This document shows positions 1-7,765 of a DNA stretch of 21,802 bases, piece by piece. The notes under the pieces were generated by a model. That model was not told where the DNA came from. It searched no databases and saw only the letters and a program-made list of their open reading frames with translations. This DNA comes from Podochytrium sp. JEL0797 (taxonomy: Eukaryota > Chytridiomycota > Chytridiomycetes > Chytridiales > Chytriomycetaceae), in contig JADGJG010000385.1 in the NCBI GenBank assembly GCA_027596195.1, positions 1-21,802 on the forward strand. Direction: 5' to 3'. Positions within the stretch are counted from its first letter, which is position 1, and each line of letters begins with the position of its first letter. The position numbers and the translations under genes are program-made.

Positions 1-287
1 TGCCCCTTTTTCTTCTTTCATCTTTTCGGAAAATAAACACCAGTCTTACAACTTTGAGACCCAGTGTTTATTCCGATGTCCGCGTCCACAACTATCCGCA
101 AGAATGCGCCCAAGAAGTCCGTCACCGGGAATGCCCCAGGATTCAGCGTCCGCGACGTTATCTCCGAGTCCTCCACGGATCTCGACGACACGACCCACTC
201 TTACAACCTTCGCTCCTACCCTTCCTCCACTCCCACACCTACAACCTCCTTTGCTCCTACAGCAGCGGCACCTCTTTCCGCGCAACA
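1..287 (+). repeat. 5' LTR (partial)
   Basis: This is identical to positions 49-335 of the right LTR except at 88, 143, 197 and 252. It ends in CAACA at 287. It contains an AATAAA motif near position 32-37 and the gag start codon at 76, so the last 212 nt of the LTR are protein coding. The U3 start is outside the window. Confidence 0.9.
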
Positions 288-1806
288 TGGTGGAGAAGCA
301 GTTCTCATTGCGCCCGACGCCAACCGCAGTGCCCAGCACTCAATCGACCTCCAAACCCTCCGCACACTCATCAACGAATCCGTCTCGTCTGCGCTCGCTG
401 CCGTCAACGACAGACTCGACCGCAACAACGACTCCATTAACCGCCTCGAAGACCTTATCTTGTCCTCCGCCACAAACCATGCTCGCGACACTAACGAATT
501 CGGCAACCAACTCTCCTACATTCACGAATCGACTTCCATGATCTCGCAATCGATTGAATCCCTCGACTCTCGTTTGATCCAGCAATGCGACCTCATCATG
601 AAGTGCAAATCCGAAACCGCCGAACTCTCCTCGACTGTCCAAAAGTTGAACTCTTCGGTCTCCACTTCCTTCGCCACCATATCCGATTTGATCAACAACT
701 CGAACATGAAGACCAACTCCGACATCAGATACTTGTACAAAAACTTGACCAACACCCCCAACCCCCATGAAAACAGCCACCAGTCCACAACCTCCCCTCC
801 ATGCACTCCCTCCCACCCACCCACGAATATGAAAGTCAACCCCCACTACACTTCTCAAACCATCTACAACATCCCCGGAGACTTCCCATACAAGCAACCC
901 GATGGATCCTCGCTTGACCAAACCCCCACCCCATTTACGATGCCTGCCCTTTCCGAATCACTCCTCCGCCACTCGAACGAAAACATCAAACTCCTCAAAC
1001 CCGAGAACGCCCCCATTTACGACCCGTACACACACATCGACATCCAATATTGGACGCAACAACTCTCGGATTTCCTGGACCAATACAACGCGACTGACCG
1101 CCAAATCCAAACCCTCCTCCCCGGAATTTTTATCAAACAAAACAGCAACCTCTACTCGTGGTACGCGTCAAACAGCCGCAAATACACAGACTGGCCCAGC
1201 TTCAGGGAAATCCTCCACCGCGACAAGGGCTCCGTCGATTACGTCTCCAACCGTGTCAAGAAGTTCAACTACCTGTCTGTCCACACCACAAGAACTCCAG
1301 CCAACTACAGCGACTACATCCTCGAAAAGGAAACCTTGCGCGACCAAGCCTTTGGACCAAACGTGGACACCCTCATGCCGGACCTTGCGTTCATCCAACA
1401 ACTCCAACAAGAGCTCCCTCCAGAAGCTAAGAAGACGTTCATGAGCTACAACTGCAAGACCCTTGGCGAGTACAAGCAGAAGAGTCGCGAATACTTCTCG
1501 GAATTCTGGAAAGAAGACCCCGTCAAGTCAGCCCGCCGCTCCCGCTTCGCCTCCAAACCGAAAACCAACCAAGTCCCCCACAACTCCTTGCAGAATCAGC
1601 AACAGCCACAACAATCCACCCAACAATCTCAACCGAACAAGAGAACGCCATATCCTTCGTCCCGTCCAAACTACAGCCAGAACCACAACCGCGACTCCAA
1701 CCAACCCCACAAACACCAATTCTATCAGAACGACGACGAGGAACACGTCGACGATTGCGAACATGACGAATCTGACAGCGACGCGGATTTTGGCATCCAG
1801 TGTTGA
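76..1806 (+). CDS. gag: Retrotransposon Gag polyprotein
   Basis: 576 codons from the first in-frame ATG, which lies inside the 5' LTR; upstream in-frame codons offer only GTG. Gag forms the particle that packages element RNA. Residues 1-70 are encoded by the LTR and are Ser/Thr/Pro-rich. Roughly residues 90-230 are predicted coiled coil (heptad-like Leu/Ile spacing). Roughly 300-475 is a helical, Trp/Tyr-rich block typical of a retrotransposon capsid domain. The tail is first basic and Gln/Asn/Pro-rich, then strongly acidic (Asp/Glu cluster) just before the stop. No CCHC zinc knuckle is visible, although most Ty3/gypsy Gags have one; the basic Q/N-rich tail may replace it in RNA binding (inference). 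The frame crosses the primer-binding site at 288. The stop TGA at 1804-1806 shares its A with the pol ATG. Confidence 0.9.
   Translation: MSASTTIRKNAPKKSVTGNAPGFSVRDVISESSTDLDDTTHSYNLRSYPSSTPTPTTSFAPTAAAPLSAQHGGEAVLIAPDANRSAQHSIDLQTLRTLINESVSSALAAVNDRLDRNNDSINRLEDLILSSATNHARDTNEFGNQLSYIHESTSMISQSIESLDSRLIQQCDLIMKCKSETAELSSTVQKLNSSVSTSFATISDLINNSNMKTNSDIRYLYKNLTNTPNPHENSHQSTTSPPCTPSHPPTNMKVNPHYTSQTIYNIPGDFPYKQPDGSSLDQTPTPFTMPALSESLLRHSNENIKLLKPENAPIYDPYTHIDIQYWTQQLSDFLDQYNATDRQIQTLLPGIFIKQNSNLYSWYASNSRKYTDWPSFREILHRDKGSVDYVSNRVKKFNYLSVHTTRTPANYSDYILEKETLRDQAFGPNVDTLMPDLAFIQQLQQELPPEAKKTFMSYNCKTLGEYKQKSREYFSEFWKEDPVKSARRSRFASKPKTNQVPHNSLQNQQQPQQSTQQSQPNKRTPYPSSRPNYSQNHNRDSNQPHKHQFYQNDDEEHVDDCEHDESDSDADFGIQC
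288..301 (+). other. Primer-binding site (minus-strand priming)
   Basis: TGGTGGAGAAGCAG starts immediately after the LTR's terminal CA. TGG is complementary to the CCA end of a tRNA, and the following bases would pair with its acceptor stem. The tRNA species was not identified. The site lies within the gag reading frame. Confidence 0.7.
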
Positions 1807-4800
1807 TGCAGCGTACAACCAACACTGAACGTGAAACTCGCCCACTCCAAGCCGTCTCCATACCAGCTACCCACGACCACAACTCAACCTTCTTCTTTGA
1901 CTCGATTGATCAAGCTCTCTCCGCCACGTTCGTGGACCTCAGCTTCCCTCCCAAACCGCCAGACAGACCCATTGACCCTACATTTCCCCCACCCGAACCC
2001 AAAAGCCAATCCCTACTCCCCTCCATCAAATTCGAATCCCCTACTTCTGAAATCAACAACTACCCCACTCCCGACCATCTTCCAGACACTTCACCACTTT
2101 TCCAGCTCTTCCAAACAAACACACCAAAACACTTCCCCCAGGCCATCAACACCCCAAGCTCCAACCTCTGCAGCCTTTGGACAATCGTCACCATCAACAA
2201 CTTGTGGATTCCAGCCGTCATCGACACAGGCGCCGGATCGTCAAACATGAGCTACTCGCTGCAAAGATACCTCCGCACAACCGTACACCAAGCCCTGAAG
2301 CCCACCCATTTCATCGGAATCGAAGGAAAAGGGACCAACTCCAACGAATTCGTGAACATCGAGGCAAGCTTCCGCGGATCAAAATCGGAATACGTCAAAT
2401 TCTCGGCCAACTTCAAACTCATTGACTTCCCATTCCATTTACTTCTTATTGGCAACGATATCCTCAAACCACTCCATTTCCTGCCCCACCAACCACCATC
2501 CTTCGACCCCTTTGGAACGATCGCAGCCCACCCAGACATCCTGATTCCCCTCTCCAGCTCAGCATCCTTCAGCACCACCCACCTCAACGGAACCAAGCCC
2601 CCCAACAGTCAATTCGTCGTCGACTCCCAACTTCCACAGCCCCCAATCCCATCCATCAAATTCCACGCGTCCTCAAAACGAAACTCCCTCCTCTCAGTCC
2701 CACTTGAATCCAACAAGCAACCCATCTATCCGTTCCCATCTCCAACCCACTCGGAAATCATCAACGACCCAGACGAGTATATCTCACCTGAAGACGCCGA
2801 ATCCATAATCGAAACCCTCGGATTGAACAGACGGAACACCACAGTACCCGACGAATTTGAGTCCCTCTTACACCAACAAGACCATCTCCACATCGACCTC
2901 AACCACCCACAACCCTCCATCTGGCTTCTTGTCGAAATAATTCGCTCCCGCCACCAAGCCTTCAGTTACCCCGGTCACGAACTAGGACACTGCACACTCC
3001 ACCCCTTCAAACTCAACCTCCACACACCCCTTCCCCGCCCTCAACCTCCCCGTTTCCTCAAACCAGACGACCTCAGCATCCTCAAAAGCGAAGCCGAAAA
3101 ATGGACCTCCCTCGACCGCTGGGAATCCTGCCCCAACCCCACGTACATCTCCAACACCCTCACAACCGAAAAGAAGAAACCAGCGTTCGACTACCGAGTC
3201 GTGAATGACCACACAATCACAGACAACTACCCCATGGAATCCGCCACGGCAGTCAAAGAATGGATCCGACGCCTCTCCGCCAACAGCTTCACCACCGGAG
3301 ACCTCACCAGTTTCTTCAAACAGATCTACATACCTTCTGAAGACGACCGCAACGCAATGGCATTCTACATCGGCAGGAAAGTGTACCGCCCCATCTACAC
3401 CGACTACGGCCCAAAGAACGCTCCACCCAACGCGAAACGGAACACGGACATCGCACTACAAGGCCTCACCAACTCCATCGTCAAGATCTTCGTCGACGAC
3501 TTCGGAACCGGAGCCAAGAAAACCACCGATCACCTCTACAACATCGCTGCCATCCTCGACCGTTTCATCCAAGCCGACCTCCGTGTAAGCCTCCACAAGA
3601 CCCAGTTCCTCTTCCGCGGCCTCCTACTCCTCGGATCGTACATCCACAAGAACGGAATCAGCCCCGACCCCAAAAAAACAGAATCCCTTCGAAACCTCCA
3701 CCGTCCCAAGTTCGCAGACGCTCTCTGGTCCTTCTACGGCCTCTGCATCTACTACCAAGAATTCATTCCCCGATTCGCAGAACGCACCTCGCCCCTCATC
3801 AAGGAAATCACGGCAGCCCCCCACCTCTTCCACCAAACCCCCCAATACGCTCGCCAACAACAAGCAAAAGCCACACCTCCCCCGCCAGAAAGTCAAACAC
3901 CCGCCACTCTCGATTCGACAGCAGCAAAACTCTCCCACGCATCCACGAAACCCTCGACAACAGCAACCCCCACCGTAAACTACACCAAGACCATCAACGA
4001 ACCATTCCACAAGCTGGGCAACACGGCAAAGAAGAAGACGAATCACGCCCTCCGCCGCTTTATGGCCTCCTGTGAAGTGGCCTGGACCCCACAATTAGCA
4101 GCAGCCTTTGACGACGCAAAAACAGCCCTCACCTCTGCCCCCGTCCTCGCCCCAATCAGAGACCCCGCTGCGTACCACACGATCCTTCATTGTGATGCAT
4201 GCAAGGAAGGTTTCAACGTCACCGTCGAGCAGCGACAACCCGATGGCTCTCTCCGTCCGATCGCATTTTTTTCAAGAACAACCACGGACCAAGAAAAAAA
4301 GCACCCCCCCATCGAGATCGAAGCCGGAAACATCATCTGGGGACTCCGCAAGACCCGCCATCTCACCCTCAACTGCAACTTCACCACCGTCCTCGACCAC
4401 CGATGCCTCCTTTGGATCCAAAATTACAATGGCCCAAGTGACAAACTCTGCCGCTGGTCCCTCGAACTCTCTCACTACAAGTCCTTGATGACCACAGTCC
4501 ACCGACCCGGCCGCCTTCACATTGTCCCTGATATCCAGTCACGCCTGATTGGAGCGACCCCTGCCCAACAGCTGGACCCCGAAACTATATCCAACGCAAC
4601 CCTCTACACCCGCCAACTGTACTCCCAATTCCAACTCCCTCCCTCCACAATCCAACCCATACTCATCCAAGCAACCACTCCACCACCCCACCTACAAAAA
4701 TCCCAATCGAAATCTCCAGACGAAAAAAACCCGCAAGCACCCCCCCCCATCCCCTCCAAACCCTCCCACCCAATCCCCCATTCAGCACACATCCCACCAC

Positions 4801-6401
4801 CACCACCAACGGAACCAACATTCTCCTCCGAACATGAACTCCTCCCATACATCGCCACAGCAACCCGAGCAGACGCCAAAGCCCTCGAAATCATCGGAAA
4901 CCTCCCTGCCGAAAACATCCGCTTCGACACAAAACGATTCACCATTCCGTTCCCGCTCCCTCCTACCCCGAAGAACTTCGTCTCCGCCGAATGGTTGCTA
5001 GTCCCCCCAGGAATCCTCCTCCACCGCTGCTTCATCTCGAACGAACACAAGTGGCGAATCTACGCACCTCCCGACTCCCATGCGAAAATCCTCGAACTCT
5101 ACCACGATCGCCTCCTCCACCCAGGACACTTCAACACATACCTCCACATCAGCAAAGAATTCTACTATCCCGGGCTTTCAAGAATTGTCACCATCCACAT
5201 CAAACACTGCCATGACTGTCAAATGAACAAGCCTTCCCCTCAAAGCCACCCCGGAAACCTCCAACCCTCAACCCATCTCAAGCTGGGCCGCTGGACACAT
5301 ATCATGTCAGACGACATCTGCGGCCTCCCCACCACCTCCACTGGGAATGACTCAATCTGGATAATCCAATGCCTCCATTCCTCCCGTGCCCACTTCTTTG
5401 CCATCAAGTCCTCTACCACCACCAAAGAACGAGCTCTCATCTTCAAGAACTTCTACTTCCCACTCCACGGAATCCCAACGAACTGGAGAAACGACCGCCA
5501 CCCCACATTCACCAATGAACTGTGGACCCAGATCTCGGTTCAACTCGGATTCCAATCCTCCATTGCCACCACCGCCCACCACACAAGCCAAGGAGAAATT
5601 GAGAGGACGAACTACACCACCTGGAACTTGATTCGATCCGCGAGCTCACATCTCAGACATGACTGGGACTCTCACCTGCCAGCCATCGAATTCGCATTCA
5701 ACTCCATGGCCGACCCCAAGACCAAACTATCGCGTTTCGAACGAGACATCGGATACCAACCCAAATCACCGGCCCACATTTCTGCAAACCCCGACCCAAC
5801 ACGGCTACTCAAGAACGAAGATTTTCTCCAACATTTAGCCGCCATCGATTCCCTTTGCAAAGACCTCGCAACCGAAACCGCTGCCGCTACCAAACTCAAG
5901 TTCGACAACCTGCACCCCCTCCAGACCTACAAGCCCGGGGACCTAGTCAAGATCACTACCAAAGACATACCGGGACACCAGAACAAGCTCACTCAACGGT
6001 ACATTGGCCCATATCCGATTCTGGATTGCCTGGAACACGACAACTACCGCATCAAACTCCCCGTCAAATATTCCCGAATCCACAACGTCTTCCACACCTC
6101 CAAACTCCTCCCATACCACAATCCCCTGGAGACCCAACAACCCGCCTACCCCGATCCAGACTTCGACATCATCGACGGCGAAAGAGAGTACGAAGTCGCA
6201 GCCATCCTCGAGTACCGCCAAAACAACCGCTCGAAACAGCCACGCCACGAATACAAGGTTCGCTGGACAGGATTCGGACCAGACGACGACGAATGGATAC
6301 TCTCCACGGATCTGAAACACTGTAAAGACCTTGTCAACGACTTCTGGACCCGCCAACGCAAGCTTCCCCCGCCGGGTGCTTTACCTTCCCCTGTGGTTTG
6401 A
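1806..6401 (+). CDS. pol: Retrotransposon Pol polyprotein (PR-RT-RH-IN-chromodomain)
   Basis: 1531 codons from ATG 1806, which overlaps the gag stop. Numbering is from that Met. The aspartic protease motif is DTGAGS at D140. Reverse transcriptase spans about 430-660 with the active site FVDD at 562-565 (F replaces the usual Y). RNase H begins near 780 with its first Asp at 797. A roughly 75-residue low-complexity Gln/Thr/Pro linker separates the RT thumb from RNase H, and a Pro-rich linker separates RNase H from integrase. Integrase has His1100/1105/1108 with C1135-x2-C1138 (zinc domain) and catalytic D1169, D1230 and E1266; the last two are exactly 35 residues apart (DD35E). A GPY-type module (IGPYPI) follows. 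A chromodomain starts near Y1462 and includes VRWTGF, which in this family targets integration to modified chromatin. The frame is -1 relative to gag. Confidence 0.95.
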   Translation: MQRTTNTERETRPLQAVSIPATHDHNSTFFFDSIDQALSATFVDLSFPPKPPDRPIDPTFPPPEPKSQSLLPSIKFESPTSEINNYPTPDHLPDTSPLFQLFQTNTPKHFPQAINTPSSNLCSLWTIVTINNLWIPAVIDTGAGSSNMSYSLQRYLRTTVHQALKPTHFIGIEGKGTNSNEFVNIEASFRGSKSEYVKFSANFKLIDFPFHLLLIGNDILKPLHFLPHQPPSFDPFGTIAAHPDILIPLSSSASFSTTHLNGTKPPNSQFVVDSQLPQPPIPSIKFHASSKRNSLLSVPLESNKQPIYPFPSPTHSEIINDPDEYISPEDAESIIETLGLNRRNTTVPDEFESLLHQQDHLHIDLNHPQPSIWLLVEIIRSRHQAFSYPGHELGHCTLHPFKLNLHTPLPRPQPPRFLKPDDLSILKSEAEKWTSLDRWESCPNPTYISNTLTTEKKKPAFDYRVVNDHTITDNYPMESATAVKEWIRRLSANSFTTGDLTSFFKQIYIPSEDDRNAMAFYIGRKVYRPIYTDYGPKNAPPNAKRNTDIALQGLTNSIVKIFVDDFGTGAKKTTDHLYNIAAILDRFIQADLRVSLHKTQFLFRGLLLLGSYIHKNGISPDPKKTESLRNLHRPKFADALWSFYGLCIYYQEFIPRFAERTSPLIKEITAAPHLFHQTPQYARQQQAKATPPPPESQTPATLDSTAAKLSHASTKPSTTATPTVNYTKTINEPFHKLGNTAKKKTNHALRRFMASCEVAWTPQLAAAFDDAKTALTSAPVLAPIRDPAAYHTILHCDACKEGFNVTVEQRQPDGSLRPIAFFSRTTTDQEKKHPPIEIEAGNIIWGLRKTRHLTLNCNFTTVLDHRCLLWIQNYNGPSDKLCRWSLELSHYKSLMTTVHRPGRLHIVPDIQSRLIGATPAQQLDPETISNATLYTRQLYSQFQLPPSTIQPILIQATTPPPHLQKSQSKSPDEKNPQAPPPIPSKPSHPIPHSAHIPPPPPTEPTFSSEHELLPYIATATRADAKALEIIGNLPAENIRFDTKRFTIPFPLPPTPKNFVSAEWLLVPPGILLHRCFISNEHKWRIYAPPDSHAKILELYHDRLLHPGHFNTYLHISKEFYYPGLSRIVTIHIKHCHDCQMNKPSPQSHPGNLQPSTHLKLGRWTHIMSDDICGLPTTSTGNDSIWIIQCLHSSRAHFFAIKSSTTTKERALIFKNFYFPLHGIPTNWRNDRHPTFTNELWTQISVQLGFQSSIATTAHHTSQGEIERTNYTTWNLIRSASSHLRHDWDSHLPAIEFAFNSMADPKTKLSRFERDIGYQPKSPAHISANPDPTRLLKNEDFLQHLAAIDSLCKDLATETAAATKLKFDNLHPLQTYKPGDLVKITTKDIPGHQNKLTQRYIGPYPILDCLEHDNYRIKLPVKYSRIHNVFHTSKLLPYHNPLETQQPAYPDPDFDIIDGEREYEVAAILEYRQNNRSKQPRHEYKVRWTGFGPDDDEWILSTDLKHCKDLVNDFWTRQRKLPPPGALPSPVV

Positions 6402-6403
6402 GT

Positions 6404-6416
6404 GGAGGAGGGGGGA
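6404..6416 (+). other. Polypurine tract (plus-strand priming)
   Basis: An uninterrupted purine run (GGAGGAGGGGGGA) lies 2 nt after the pol stop and ends immediately before the TGTTG that begins the 3' LTR. This is the expected position for the plus-strand primer of an LTR element. Confidence 0.85.
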
Positions 6417-6751
6417 TGTTGTGTGTTGGACCCACAAGTCATTTTATTTTGCTTGGAGGCCACGTGCCCCTTTTTCTTCTTTCATCTTTTCGGAAAATAA
6501 ACACCAGTCTTACAACTTTGAGACCCAGTGTTTATTCCGATGTCCGCGTCCTCAACTATCCGCAAGAATGCGCCCAAGAAGTCCGTCACCGGGAATGCCC
6601 CAGGATCCAGCGTCCGCGACGTTATCTCCGAGTCCTCCACGGATCTCGACGACACGACCCGCTCTTACAACCTTCGCTCCTACCCTTCCTCCACTCCCAC
6701 ACCTACAACCTCCTTAGCTCCTACAGCAGCGGCACCTCTTTCCGCGCAACA
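6417..6751 (+). repeat. 3' LTR (complete, 335 nt) carrying a duplicate Gag N-terminus
   Basis: Begins TGTTG after the purine tract and ends CAACA. It contains a CACGTG hexamer (6461-6466), an AATAAA motif (6496-6501) and an ATG at 6540. That ATG opens 71 codons homologous to the Gag N-terminus and stops at a TAG (6753-6755) one codon after the LTR edge. All four differences from the left LTR fall in this coding part and change the amino acid. Confidence 0.9.
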
Positions 6752-6929
6752 ATAGCGAAAAGATGATATCGGCGCATGAACGCGACACTTCGAATATTCT
6801 CCACGCTGTTGAGTTCCTTGTTCAGCCCATCCATTCGATTCAAATCACGACGTTGGATATCCGGTCTTCGAGTTGGGAGGGGCGAACCCCTGAGAAAAAA
6901 ACGGGGCCATTCCCAAACTCCAGACTCAC

Positions 6930-7223
6930 GACCGCAAGCAGGGCCATTCCAACAGGGACCTGGCCATCATAGCTTGGAGGAGCTTCGATCTCGGATTCGT
7001 TTGCCGCTTGGACAGTGACTGGTGGGGAAGGATCACTTGTGGTATCATTCGCACGTGGCGGGTCGTCAAATTGGGTCGAAGCGAGAGGCACCATGGCAAC
7101 GGACTCCACCACTATGGCGGAGGAGGCATCGTTTTGAATGCGTGGAAGCGTTGAATACTCTGGAGAAGGGGGTACTGGGGCTGGCACAAGCGCTTGAAAC
7201 ATCTTGGTGGAAAAATTCGCCAT
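6930..7223 (-). CDS. 5' exon of an unrecognised gene, probably truncated by the LTR
   Basis: On the minus strand an ATG at 7223 opens about 98 coding-like codons rich in Pro, Ser and acidic residues, including PPSPEYSTLP and APPSYDGQVP. No family is recognised. The simple ORF runs on to a stop at 6840. A good donor (GTGAGT at 6929) with a CTGAAC branch-like site and a CAG acceptor at 6806 suggests instead a 124-nt intron. After it the frame stays open (starting RGEYSKCRV) up to base 6752, where the retrotransposon begins. The gene would then have lost its 3' end or be split by the insertion. A TATAAT-like motif lies upstream near 7280. Exon boundaries and gene status are uncertain. Confidence 0.4.
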
Positions 7224-7459
7224 TCACAGCAGGCGAGGAGAAGCCATGCGGGTTAAAATCAACTCATAAACTTCTGCATTATATGCGGACGGAGCGAGAG
7301 AGAGAGGTGTTCAAGAAAAGGAAGCAATGAGTGCATGCAACAGATCCCTCCTTTTAATCGAATAAATAAAAGCACATGAAGAGCGAGAAGGCAGGAGAGA
7401 ACTCCATGATAGCTGAAAGGATTTTACACTTGCCATTTGTAATTTGACCGTTGCGTGCC

Positions 7460-7465
7460 CACGTG
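7460..7465 (+). promoter_or_regulatory. CACGTG E-box, possible Pho4-type site
   Basis: CCCACGTGG lies about 300 nt upstream of the acid-phosphatase-like start codon. In yeast, CACGTGGG is the high-affinity core for the phosphate-starvation factor Pho4. The link to phosphate control here is inference from position only. I saw no equivalent hexamer upstream of the pseudogene copy. Confidence 0.35.
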
Positions 7466-7714
7466 GCGGCTGCATTTTTGATCAAAGTTCCAGGCTTGTG
7501 GCAAATTCGAGCACGCGCCAAGCTCGTTAAATCACACCCGCCTTCCCGCCGAGGCCATTAGAAACCCGCCTATAGAGTGCTCATCTGGCATTAGGCTCAA
7601 TACATATGCATGTGCTAAAGAGCGCTGATGGAGGGATGCGATCGTGCGATTTCCTCCGTTGATTGCATCAAAGTCCAGGCACGCGCGCACAAGCCCTTCA
7701 AGCCCGACCAACCG

Positions 7715-7720
7715 TATAAA
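7715..7720 (+). promoter_or_regulatory. TATA box of the phosphatase gene
   Basis: TATAAA 46 nt before the ATG, within CCGTATAAATTCGGAG, which is conserved exactly in the duplicated copy. It implies a very short 5' leader. Confidence 0.65.
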
Positions 7721-7765
7721 TTCGGAGACCGTCCCGCTCTTCCCGTATCACTGAACAGCCAATAA

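Larger units (their letters stand above)
1..6751 (+). mobile_element. Chromovirus-type Ty3/gypsy LTR retrotransposon, left end cut by window
   Basis: Two direct repeats (1-287 and 6465-6751, 4 mismatches by eye) flank a gag ORF and a pol ORF in the order protease, reverse transcriptase, RNase H, integrase, chromodomain, which is the Ty3/gypsy chromovirus order. The complete right LTR starts 5'-TGTTG and ends CAACA-3', giving 5-bp inverted termini. A TGG-starting primer-binding site directly abuts the left LTR, and a purine tract directly precedes the right LTR. Both ORFs are open throughout, so the copy looks recent and potentially autonomous. The first 48 nt of the left LTR and the left target-site duplication lie outside the window. 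The right flank starts ATAGC, which would be half of the duplication. Family-level placement is firm; activity is inference. Confidence 0.95.
7224..7765. other. Intergenic region, divergent promoters
   Basis: About 540 nt between the minus-strand gene fragment and the phosphatase gene. Apart from the CACGTG and TATA elements listed separately, nothing coding, no tRNA and no repeat is recognised; the short ORFs here look random. Confidence 0.6.

Noticed and set aside
1776..1806. A -1 ribosomal frameshift site at GGATTTTGG
   Set aside because: The bases do not form an X-XXY-YYZ heptamer in the gag frame (G-GAT-TTT), and a stop/start overlap gives a simpler explanation.
6840..6929. A 40-nt intron (GTGAGT..TTTCTCAG, 6929-6890) in the minus-strand gene fragment
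   Set aside because: Using this acceptor brings a stop within 15 codons and no branch site is seen; the 124-nt alternative keeps the frame open to the LTR.
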